A stretch of 64,000 bases of DNA, from positions 192,187,112-192,251,111 of the forward strand of contig OX465281.1 in assembly GCA_949987705.1 (NCBI GenBank), written 5' to 3'. Both the position numbers and the translations under genes were made by a program. The stretch is from Thereva unica. Its lineage: Eukaryota; Arthropoda; Insecta; Diptera; Therevidae. Positions 32,340-42,740 of the stretch are shown here, piece by piece (position 1 is the first letter of the stretch; each line of letters starts with the position of its first letter). The notes under the pieces were generated by a model. It saw nothing but the letters and a program-made list of their open reading frames with translations, did no database searches and was not told the origin of the DNA.

Positions 32340-33700
32340 AAAAAATTGTTGGGATGTGGGTTTGAACCCTTCGGTCCACACGATCAACTTCCCAGTATGA
32401 TGAACGTAGACGAAATAAACTGACTTCTTATAAAATAGTAATACGTTCAGCACTAGTAGGAAATTGAGTAGTATTAGAACTGGTGACAAAGTAATCCTGA
32501 GAGAAGCTAGTTCAAATAATTATAATACAGTTTTTTCACATTAAATTCATCCATTTGCAAATCAAATTAATCCTTTTGCAAATTAAATTCACCTTTTTGC
32601 AAATTAAATTCACCTTTTTACAAATTAAATTCACCTTTTTGCAAATTAAATTCATCATGCAAATCAAATTCACCCGTTTGAAAATTAAATACTTCGATAA
32701 TAATATTAGTAAATCCAGGTTCGGTCAAGCTCGACAAACCATAATCAATTACTATTCATACATTTTGTTGGTAAGAAAATACACACTCTACTTTTTCTAC
32801 CACCACGTTCTCCAATGCTGAAAACCATTAAGGAAGGTTTTTCCAAAATCAAGCTTAGTGTAAGAAATAAAGTAAGTTAGCCGATCCTTTAAATTGGAAA
32901 TGACAATTCCACACACATTAACATTTCGTCTATGGATAAAATACAAGCGCACGTTCATTGTAATTTCCCCTTCGAAATTTACGGGCAACAACACTCCCTA
33001 CATCTGACCACGACAAGAGCGGCAGTGACACCGTTGAATTGTTATTTTAAAAATAAATGAGCGGGTGATTTGGGGTTTTAAAAGAACGTAGTGACACTTT
33101 TCTTTTCGAATGAATTTAATTTGCAAAAAGATAAATTTTATTTGTAAAAAGGTGAATTTAATTTGCAAAAGGATTAATTTGTTTTGCAAATGTATGAATT
33201 TAATGTGAAAAAACTGCAGTGGTAGAATTGGTTTTTCCTGAACGTTAGCAAACAAACAGTTCCTTCGTACCTCGTTCGCTATACTAAAGCGGGTGCTCGA
33301 AATTGTATTAAGCGTGTTGAAGCGCCGCTGATAAGCTGGGAAGCGAATGACTTCATTTGGAAATTCCAAAGCTTTCCGGAGATATTAGTAACAATCAATG
33401 AAAAGTACTTGTCAGACTTGACCAAAAAAAGCCAAATTTTTCGGTAACTACTGGAAATCCCTGGATGAACTACAATTTCCAGAAACTGTAGGAAGTAGAA
33501 ACAAATCCCCCGCCAAAAAAGTACTGATCCAAGGCTTAAAAAATTGATGTTTGTAAAGGGTAAACAAATTTTTGCACGATTTTTAAAAGGTTGTCGGATT
33601 TTGACAAGTGATGTTTTGTTGGAAAACTAGCGCTGTGTTGAATCCAAAAAAGATCACTTCGTTTAGATCGGGTCTCATTCCATCAAGTTTATTAGATATT
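32340..33700. repeat. Interspersed repeat, copy 2, interrupted by a MITE
   Basis: The same ordered blocks as 13545-14310, split by the insertion at 32528-33216: left part 32340-32527, right part 33222-33700. No coding sequence is supported. Confidence 0.65.
32528..33216. mobile_element. MITE with internal 21-bp tandem repeats
   Basis: Ends CAGTTTTTTCACATTAAATT and the exact inverse. Inside each end a unit close to TTGCAAATTAAATTCACCTTT is repeated four or five times (32560-32690, and inverted at 33113-33205). No target duplication was resolved; the host repeat is continuous on either side. Confidence 0.75.
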
Positions 33701-33720
33701 TGCAAAAATTATCAATTTAA

Positions 33721-34205
33721 GGTCTTTCCGACAGCCGAAGTTTTTCCATTTAAATAAAAAATGGCCCGACCGAATGTTATGAAATTTTTTCCAAAGCATT
33801 TTAAGTCGATTGTTGTTTTTGGTTCGCGCAGTGTCGTGCAGATACAAAAATCACGAACGTCGTTTAAACAAAAAATACGGTTGACCGAATTTTATGAAAA
33901 CCTTCGTGCAGGTACAAAAATCACATGTCGTTTAAACCAAAAAACGGCTCGACCAAATTTTATAAAAAGCTTTTCAGATCATATTTCCGTTAATACGCTT
34001 CGAACGACACCTCAACAATGTCGTTATATTTTCTGGTTCGCGTGATATCGTGCAGGAAAAATTGCCCACATACGTACGCACATACACACAAATACTTCTT
34101 CCCAAATTTTTGCTTAAAATGCTATTGAGACCTTGAAAAATGAAAATACGTTAAAAAATTCGATTACCGATTACAATAACTTCCCGATACTGGGAGGTTA
34201 AAAAA
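33721..34205. repeat. Interspersed repeat, copy 2 of the 17575-18010 family
   Basis: Same order of blocks as the copy near the PAL gene, including GAATGTTATGAAATTTTTTC and ATCGTGCAGGAAAAA. It lies within an anillin intron. Confidence 0.6.
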
Positions 34206-34375
34206 AAGATTTTTAAAATCTTTTGCCCAGATTGTAGTTCAAGTTCAATTTTTTAAAACATATACTAAAAGGCAACATTAATTTCTACTAGGGCTGACAA
34301 AATTTAATCTTCAGAACTTTTTCACAACTACCGACTTATTAAATGACTTGAATACAAATGAATACAAAAACTTAC

Positions 34376-35203
34376 TTTTCGTGGAGGTTTCGATGGCCGA
34401 GTACCTGTTAGTTTTCTTAAGCGAAGTACGTAGATGTCCACTTTTATTTCAAAATTAGCTTCCAATTTTATAAAGGACATTTGTTCATCTTGAAATATTA
34501 CTTCATCATTTCTCCGTTCTACAGAATGTGTTGATATTATCTGTGCACCATTTGAAAAAACACCAATGTAAAAATAATTGAAAAATGTATCTAAATGTGC
34601 ATCTGGCTTAATTGGTATCCTTAACGAGTTAACATTTAATCGGCAAATATTGTTTTTGGGCACATTTCCACCAGGTTTCTTCTTTTTAAGCGAATCAGAT
34701 TTAAGAGATGAATACAATAACAAACGTTCTGCCTCTACTAGTTCTGTAGAGCTTTCAAATTGTGGCATTTGTCTGCAAATATTAACTGCCTGTTCTAGCT
34801 GCCGTTTTACAATAACAGGATCATTAGATGTGTCATCCTGTGACATACATAAATTACTATAAAGATCATTTTGTCCGGGTATTTTGTCATTTTTTCGTAA
34901 AATATTACGACTTGCATCAACTGTATCTTCTATTTTAGTGAGGCTTTTGTCGAGAGCTTCAGACAGACGCTTCTTCTCTTTTTTGATAAAGATCTTGCTT
35001 TTTCGAAAAGAAACGCGTAATTTTTTCTTGATATTTGTATATCTTGATTTAGAACGATTTGGAATCGTTGTATCCATAATATCGGTGTCGTTTGAAGTAT
35101 TTAACTTGCTATTGTTAGAAAATTGATCTTCATCGTTAATTGGAAGAGGACAGCTACTGCTTCGATCTGGCAAGTCAACGGCTTCTATATCATTTCTATC
35201 GCT
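34376..35203 (-). CDS. scra: Anillin/scraps-like, exon with start of the anillin homology region
   Basis: Acceptor TTAATTTGCAG at the 35205-35204 side, donor GTAAGT at 34375. 276 codons in phase 0. A basic segment (KKKLRVSFRKSKIFIKKEKK) precedes the anillin homology region, seen in VKRQLEQAVNICRQMPQFES, STELVEAERLLLYSSL, CRLNVNSLRIPI and FFNYFYIGVF. The VEAERLLL motif is a strong anillin signature. It binds RhoA-type GTPase and septin partners in the known family. It ends LTGTRPSKPPRK, continuing straight into the last exon. Confidence 0.88.
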
Positions 35204-35722
35204 CTGCAAATTAATATTATTTTTATAAATTAAAACCCATAATTTTTAAAGACCTTTTGTTTATTAATAAACATACAGCTTTAGTTTAGGAAAGTTATAT
35301 TTTTTATTAGGCTACAAAAAATTATGATTAAAAATTAGTTAATTGCACTCAAGGCAAGCAATTCGAAATTATAAATAAGTTTGTAAATATATTAATTTTT
35401 GTATGATTCTTACTTTACTTTAAAGTAGGTTAAAAATTATTTTATAAAATAGTACGAGTATGATGTCTAATAACAAGTTTAAAACAAAAGAAGATCGAGG
35501 TAGAAGATGCCAACGTCGTCACACTGTTTTTATATGCACATGTGTTCCCTTCGAAGTGATACTTCGACAAATGGTGCTGACTTTGAAGACTGAATGGGAA
35601 TAAATAAGTTTGTTCACTATTATACAGGGAAACGAATATAAACAGGGACATTAGTCCATTCAAAACGCGCGTTATGGTGTTCCAAAATAACACCGTTAAG
35701 AAAATCGAACCCTAAACGTTTT

Positions 35723-36862
35723 TGGGGTCGCTGATCACGAAAATCGAGGTCCCGTGGTCCTAAAATTAGGGCGTCACCCCTAAAAATGCAAAAAACACTA
35801 CTTTTTAGGGGGTTTTCGCGATTATTTCAATAATAATGAAAACTAATGCGATGAAATGCACTTTTTTTAATATTTATTTGCGAAGGCGGTTGATTTGTAC
35901 TAAATTAAGGCGAACTTTATGATAAGGGGTAGTCCTACATAATTGAGTTATTTTCAACGTTAATGAACCATGTAAATTTACATGAAAGTGATTCTAAAGT
36001 GATAACGGCGAAACAGAGGCTTTTCTCTAAAATGTGCTAAAATAATTTTCTTACTGGATTAAAAGAACCCCTTGGTGCTACTATAAGGGCCATGAAACCA
36101 AATTCCCTCACGGAAGCTTTTAATTATTGCGTTAAAGAGCAAAATACTTATTACCTAAGAAATTTCGGTCAAAATAAAGCGAATCATATTACAACAAAAC
36201 CCCAAATGCAAACCCATGCCTACCCATATCAACCGTCTTATCGAATAAATCCTCAAATTCGCCCAAATTTTAATCATCAAACAGTTCGTCCACCATTTAT
36301 TCACAAACCTTTTAATTTACAACACCAACGTCCCAGCTTTAGAGTGAACCAAAATAGTAACAATAGTTTCATGCGAAAAGCAATTCCTTTCGCACAACAG
36401 CAATCTTACCCTTTCAGAAGATACGAAAATAATAATAACGTGGTTGATTTGTACTAAATTAAGGCGAACTTTATGATAAGGGGTAGTTATAAAGGGTTGT
36501 AGGGGTAGTTTTAACCCCTTAAGGGTTGAAAATAATTTATTTTTGCCTGACAGTACGCCCACAATCGAATTTGAAGCATAAACTTGGGAAAAAAAATTTT
36601 TTAACAGTTTTTGCCATTTTTCGCCAATTTAGGGGTACTTTCAACCCTTTAGGAGTACCCCTTACCATTAAGTTCGCCTTAATTTAGTATAAATCAACCA
36701 CCTTCGCAAATAAATATTAAAAAAAGTGCATTTCATCGCATTAGTTTTCATTATTATTGAAATAATCGCGAAGACCCCCTCAAAAGGGGTGGTTTTTGCA
36801 TTTTAAGGGGTGACGCCCTACTTTTAGGACCGCGGGACCTCGATTTTCGTGATCAGTGATAG
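35723..36862. mobile_element. Nested TIR element carrying a gag fragment
   Basis: Inverted ends of about 215 bp: CTGATCACGAAAATCGAGGT at the left and its inverse (CCTCGATTTTCGTGATCAG) at the right. Both halves include CGCGATTATTTCAATAATAA-type sequence and GGCGAACTT near the inner limits. It splits the left TIR of the larger element; boundaries are within a few bases. The centre is gag-derived (see next entry), not a transposase. Confidence 0.7.
36040..36457 (+). pseudogene. Captured Ty3/gypsy gag fragment
   Basis: An open frame upstream of and through 36092 encodes LKEPLGATIRAMKPNSLTEA, FNYCVKEQNTYYLRN and then a proline/glutamine/arginine-rich tail. The first part matches the end of the capsid domain in gypsy-group gag proteins, where such a helix precedes a basic linker. 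The frame stops at 36457 where the inverted repeat begins. There is no pol or LTR around it, so it is a captured piece, not an element of its own. Confidence 0.6.
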
Positions 36863-37656
36863 TCCAGTAAATAGGTCGAAAAAAAGGCCTTCGTAATGCG
36901 AAAAATACCGCACGCGATTTTTTTTTACCAAATGTTTTTACATATTTTTATGAGCTTAAATTCAAAATGGCGTCATCCCCACCCTTATGCTTCACTTACA
37001 ATGAAAGGAAACGCGTTTAATTCTATATCTCAGAAACTGTGCGTTTTACGACAAAAATGTATATAATCTTTTTTGTAGATAAATAAGTGATTTAACTTTT
37101 TTGTTCAGAACTTTTTTTCGTAAAGTCAATATGTTCGGAGTTATAGTGCTTCAAACTTTATACATTACTTTCTTTGCACTATATTTCGTTAACGGTTAGC
37201 CCGCCATAAAAAGGTCCTTCCTACGACTTATAGAACACACTATTATCTATAATTTTTGCTTTTATCATTTTTAGATAGGGCTAATATTTCACGAGTTATT
37301 GCACTTTAAATGTCGGAAAATGTAAATTCAACAACAAAATTTCCTAATATGTATCTTTTTCTTTCCCCGTTTCATTTCAAAACTGATTATATCGTGTGTT
37401 GAGCTCATCATTGCCCACATTTGCTGCCTTTACTTTTTTCTAAAAAGCTGATATTATGGATTTATTACACCTCAAAAGTTTATTAAAAATGGGTTTTTGC
37501 AAAATGGGTTTCTAGTCAACTATTTATTTACAAGTTATACCAACAAATATGTTTGTTATAAAATTCCGTTGAAATTTTACTTTAAACATTTTTTTCTAGC
37601 ATTTATACTTTAGCTAATGTTCATACATATAATTAAGAAATTTCGTTGGCGTACGT

Positions 37657-38785
37657 TTGCAGAATCGGAATGATAAAAGAAGTTTGGACATTGTGCAACG
37701 TATTGCTAATGTGTCTGATGCCAAAGCTACAGGTGCTAGGTATCATCATTCCTGTATGCGAGATTTGAAAACCACACCATCTACAGGGGGAAAAAGGGGT
37801 CGTCCTATTAAAGAAATGTCCGAGGTGATGCAAGTTATTAGTAGCTTTATAACGAACAGTGGGAAATGTCAATTTAGAGTTTCTGAGTTGCTCGCGTTAA
37901 TCGACAAGGAAAATCGTCCGGAAATTCGTTTGTTTAAGCATTCACTAAGGTTCAAATGTTTTGGAAAATCGGCTACATAAACCAAAGTGAACTTATCAGC
38001 TCTGCCTCCAACTAAAAATGCTAGTGCAAACCCGGAGGAATGGGACTGGAACCGAACAAGATTTGACAATTGGGCCCAGTTATGCAGAAACCAACCAACC
38101 CTCATAAACCATGATTAGAGATAAATTAGAGAAAAGAATTTAATTTTTTTTTAATCTTAAAGTTTTCAGTAAAGGTTATTGCCAGTGATGTTTCTAAAAT
38201 CAAATGCATTATTTGACGTTAAATAAAGTCTGATTTTGAATTTTTTTTTTTTTTTAGAAATCATAGCAAGATTTGTGGGTTAGTTGGTTTCAGCAAATTT
38301 AAAATCAGACATTGATTTGGTTAATAAACGTTTTTAATGTCTTACGGAGCACTAATGTAGTAAATATAGGTTGGTAGGTTTCTGCAAATTGAAATATATG
38401 CAACAAAAGTTGATAATGTGGTTCGAATTCAATTTCACCCGTTTGTGGGTTGGTAGGTTTCTGCATAACTGGGCCCAATTGCTCCGGCACCAGCAAATTT
38501 ATTAAAATTAATATCCTGCAAATGTAGGAAAAAATGTGACGGTTCCTGTGGATGCCGCAAGGCCGGTCTCAAATGTACCATAATTTGCTCTAACTGCAGT
38601 GGAGGAAATTGCGAAAATGTGACGAAGAATGCAAACCTCCTTGAAAACAATGAAATAAATGAGAACATTTGCGAGTTTTCAAGTCTCCCAGATATATCAT
38701 TCGACGAAGACAACGTCAAGTCATTAGATGGCAGCTTCATTGGTCTATCCGATTGTCAATCAACATATGAGGCTAAATAACATGT
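37657..38785 (+). pseudogene. Remnant of a transposon protein with a CXC-type cysteine cluster
   Basis: The first part (37657-37980) encodes IVQRIANVSDAKATGARYHH and a following SC, a pattern like the RYHxxC segment in this repeat-encoded family. 37990-38066 reads SALPPTKNASANPEEWDWN. After a nested MITE the frame resumes near 38490 with APAPANLLKLISCKCRKKC, then CGCRKAGLKCTIICSNC and an acidic tail ending in TAA near 38780. The LPPT, EEWDW, PAPANLL and CxCxxxC order fits a family I know from arthropod mobile elements. Most of the protein's middle is missing, so it is a deletion derivative. Confidence 0.55.
38069..38484. mobile_element. MITE nested in the transposon remnant
   Basis: Inverted ends CAATTGGGCCCAGTTATGCA then GAAACC at left, the same inverted at right. 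It interrupts the cysteine-rich protein frame. Target duplication not resolved. Confidence 0.7.
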
Positions 38786-39773
38786 TATAGCATCATTGTT
38801 TCGTTTTCTTGTGGATTAGGCCTACTGGGGAAACCACAATAAAAAACGCGCCAAAAACTTGGAGGTGGTGTGGAAAAGGGTTTGTACGCCAACGAAATTT
38901 CTTAATTATATGTATGAACATTAATCTACATATATGAAACAATCGGCGCTGAATTGCGGCTAAAGTATAAATGCTAGAAAAATATGTTTCAACGGAATTT
39001 TGTAACAAACATATTTGTTGGTATAACTTATCGTAAATAAATAGTTGACTAGATATTTGCAAAAACTCATTTTTAATAAACTTTTGAGGTGTAATAAATC
39101 CATAAATATCAACTTTATAGAAAAAAGTAAAGGCAGCAAATGTGGGCAATGATGAGCTCAACACACGATATAATCAGTTTTGAAATGAAACGGGGAAAGA
39201 AAAAGATAGGAAATTTTTTTGTTGTTGAATTTACATTTTCCGACATTTAAAGCGCTATAACTCGTGAAATATTAGCCTTATCTAAAAATGATAAAAGCAA
39301 AAGTTATAGATAATAGTGTGTTCTATAAGTCTTAGGAAGGACCTTCTTATGGCGGGCTAACCGTTAACGAAATATAGTGCAAAGAAAGTAATGTATAAAG
39401 TTTGAAGCACTATAACTCCGAACATATTGACTTTACGAAAAAAAGTTCTGAACAAAAAAGTTAAATCACTTATTTATCTACAAAAAATATTATATACATT
39501 TTTGTCGTAAAACGTACAGTTTCTGAGATATAGAATTAAACGCGTTTCCCTTCATTGTAAGTGAAGCATAAGGGTGAGGATGACGCCATTTTGAATTTAA
39601 GCTCATAAAAATATGTAAAAACATTTGGTAAAAAAAAATCGCGTGCGGTATTTTTTGCAAAGAAAAAGTTTCTATTTACTGGACTATGACACTAAAAACG
39701 TGTAGGGTTCGATTTTCTTAACGGTGTTATTTTGGAACACCCCCCCCCCCCCCGCGTTTTGAATGGACTACAT

Positions 39774-39928
39774 AGGAAAGCACAGAACATTGTCTTTGGG
39801 TGCAAATTAGGCTCATTTATATCCTCTAGAATGATAAGGGGTGGTCCATTAACGGATACGGTGTGAATTCTTGCCATAAATTCACGGCTTGAGAGTGAAG
39901 AGAAGTTCAAATCTTCAGACAGGAACAT
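39774..39928 (-). other. Unrecognised minus-strand open frame next to the 35652-39770 element
   Basis: Encodes FLSEDLNFSSLSSREFMARI and continues IHTVSVNGPPLIILEDINEP, with protein-like composition, up to the CAT target copy. On the other side of the element (below 35649) the same frame would stay open for about 35 more codons if the element were removed. I cannot assign a family. It may be a piece of an older mobile-element gene hit by the insertion. Confidence 0.3.
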
Positions 39929-40927
39929 AAAGATTTTTGTCAGTTTTCTTGTACTGTAGGCCCCATACAGTTGGCAGCCGGTGAGTGTGTGGTGATACTT
40001 GGCCTCAAAGCGAAAACTTCCAGGCCACGGCCTGCTGGCGACTTTTGTTTAAATGGGTGACAGACAGTGGTTTCTAGCTTGTGACTAAGGTATATCGGTA
40101 GGTGTTTCTCTACTGCCTGTGGATTGATCGAGCCCGGGGTGCATGCACAATGTCGGTGTTTGCTGTCATCCTCACTATCCGCCTCTACCGTCCCAGTAAA
40201 CAGTCAGTACTTAGTTCAAATATAGACGGTCCGGTTTGGTCGTCCGCTCTGGCTTATTATTTGATTTTATGGTGCGGCGTAAGTTTATGTTGAATTTGTG
40301 AAGTGTAAATTAAATAATTATCATGTTTTAAAAATAATGTGTGTGGGTGTGTCTACAATAATGAGCCATGAACAAACACCCAGTGCTCGGGGTTTAAATA
40401 CAAACGTGAATAAAAAATAAAAATTTGCAAAGTTATAAAGCAAATCCTTAAAACAACATTATTTTTCGCACGCAGTACTGAGTGTGGATTCGCGAATGAC
40501 AATACAGGCAACATTGAAAATTCATCGTCTATTTGTTCTGTTCGAAAATCGAGGAAATTGTTTGTCAAACCGATCCGGCACATGCTGTTTTTTACATAGT
40601 AACAGCAGTTAAATATTTAACCGTTCAAGGGCTGCAATTACGTGAAACACATGAACGCTATACCACTGACTATTGAAATTTCTAACCAAATTAAACTTTT
40701 TTATGGCACAAAATTTACGCAATATGGTGACAAAGTTTTACGGAAGTACATCTTATTTTTTTAAAACAACCTATGAAGAACTTATTAATCTTATGGCAAA
40801 CAAAGGTATAAACCCAGGTTAATGAGAATTCTCTATATTTAATAGAGCAGTTTGAGCAGAATCATATACGAAGGCTGCTCAATTTTTTTTTAGCATCAAC
40901 AATCATCAACGCACGAATTGACACAGA

Positions 40928-41383
40928 CACCAGGACCTAAAAAAATTAAACAATTCGGCAACAGAAAGTAGTCCAGCAGGCTTAAGGCTAAATCCGAATA
41001 AAACCAAAGAAATGCGGATAAATGCAAACACCCTTGAACACACAGCGCTGCATAACCGGAGCTCTAAATTGGTAGATAAATTCTGTTACCTCGGTAGTAT
41101 CATTACCGAAAATGGCGGTGCAGAAGCAAACGTCATTTCAAAAATAAATAAAGTACGAAGCACATATGCATGCCTATTCCTCATATGGAGATCAACGGCG
41201 ATCTCAATTAACTCCAAATTGCGGCTGTACAACACCAACGTAAAGGCAGTTCTTTTGTATGATTACCAAACATGGAAAGTCACCCAATTCATCACAAGGC
41301 CCCTACAAGTTGGTATCAACAGATGCCCACGTCATATACTAAAAATCCGCTGGCAAGGTAGAATTTTAAATGAAGAGCTATGA
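40928..41383 (+). mobile_element. RTE-like LINE fragment (end of the RT region)
   Basis: Matches 43905-44370 of the neighbouring copy: LRLNPNKTKEMRINANT, FCYLGSIITENGGAE and LYDYQTWKVTQFITRPLQVG. Truncated at both ends and followed head-to-tail by the fuller copy. Confidence 0.8.
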
Positions 41384-41687
41384 CGCCGTAGGGGGCAAAC
41401 GGCTAACAAAGGCCTCGGAAAGTGGTGGTACCCGATTTGCCACCTCTGCCAAAACCCGAGAAAAGTCACTGCAGACGAACACCTAGCAGACCTGTTAGCA
41501 AGTCCTAATCCCACCTCCCCGCGGTGCCCCCTGGGGTACTTCTTCGGAAGGAGCTAACGGGAGACGGGCGAATGGCGAGCTCTCTGCGCCACAAAACAGA
41601 GTTTTAAGTCGGTTGGGCTGAGGGTTAGCAGCCCGCTCCCATAAAAAACACCATTGCTACGAATCGGCAAACAATGCCTCGGAACCG

Positions 41688-42740
41688 GTGGACAACACGA
41701 CGACGACCTTTGCTTTTCGAACAAGGACACGAATCGGATCATGGAATGTGAGAACACTGCTGGCTGAGGGACGGCTGGATGAAGTCCTCAACGAGATGAA
41801 TCGATATAAAATCAAGATCATGGGACTTAGCGAGACCAGATGGCCCGATGCGGGGGAACATATCTGCCCAAATGGTGAGTCCTTTTTGTATTCTGGGAGA
41901 AACGAAACTGAAAGCCGTAGGAGTGGCGTTGGTGTAATACTCACCAAAGAAGCTAGGTCCAGCCTCATTAGCTGGTCACCAGTTTCTGAGAGGATTATTA
42001 CCGTGCGCCTGCGTACCAGACTAAGAAGTACTACGGTCGTCCAATGCTATGCTCCAACTGAAGACGCTGAAGATGACATCAAAGACGAGTTCTATTTGCG
42101 GCTGAATGAGGTTTTTCGCTCTATTCCAAGGGGAGACATCATTGTATTAATGGGTGACTTAAACGCACAGATCGGCCATGACAACACCGGCCTTGAATAA
42201 ACAATTGGAAATCAAGGTCTAAGCCAAGTTACCAATAACAATGGTGAGCTTTTCGTTGACTTCTGTAGCTCCCACCAACTCATGGTAGGTGGAACTTACT
42301 TTTGTCACAAGAAGATACACAAAGAGACCTGGGTATCGCCCGATGGTAGAACGAGAAATCAGATAGATCATGTGGCCGTCAGCCGCAGATGGAGAACTAT
42401 CCTTGAGGATGTCAGGAGTTTCAGGGGAGCAGACACTGGAAGCGACCACCATTTGGTAGTAGCAACTATTCGCCTTAAAATCGCCGCAATCAGAAACGTA
42501 CAACGCGATGCTATAAACCGTAGACGGTTAAACGTAGACCTTCTGCGGGAGAGCGGTAAAAAGCGGGAATTTGCTGGAAACCTACAACAAATATTAAACC
42601 AGCACAGCGTTTCTGACGACACAAATATTGAAGAGCTGTGGAGTAGGACAAAGGGCGCAATATTGACGACTGCGGAAATGAGCATCGGTTATGTAGAAAC
42701 CAGCAACACTGGATCTCGGACACAACCTGGCAAAAAATAG
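41688..42740 (+). pseudogene. LINE endonuclease domain, with a nonsense codon
   Basis: Apurinic/apyrimidinic-type endonuclease, the nicking enzyme of the LINE. Motifs: GSWNVRTLLAEGRLDEVL, IMGLSETRW (metal-binding Glu), VQCYAPTEDA, VLMGDLNAQIG (catalytic Asp/Asn), NQIDHVAV and GADTGSDHHLVVA (final Asp/His pair). All catalytic positions look intact. The only lesion within the domain is TAA at 42198-42200 following GHDNTGLE; the same frame carries on after it. After 42690 the frame is lost by a four-base deletion, ending at 42740. Confidence 0.85.

Larger units (their letters stand above)
35652..39770. mobile_element. DNA transposon with about 0.87-kb TIRs, TAGTCCA ends
   Basis: Ends TAGTCCATTCAAAACGCG and the inverse. 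CAT flanks both sides (35649-35651 and 39771-39773). The left arm (35652-35722 plus about 36865-37655) is the inverse of about 38885-39770; the left arm is split by a nested element. The centre carries remnants of a cysteine-rich protein gene, itself interrupted by a MITE. Without inserts it is about 2.6 kb. A 3-bp duplication, long TIRs and the CXC-type protein suggest the Academ group, but that is from memory and unverified. Confidence 0.75.

Noticed and set aside
32555..32821. Repetitive open frame (QIKFTFL units)
   Set aside because: It is the translation of the 21-bp tandem repeat within a MITE.
36092..36457. Host gene encoding a glutamine/asparagine-rich protein
   Set aside because: The upstream part matches gag capsid end and it is enclosed by inverted repeats.
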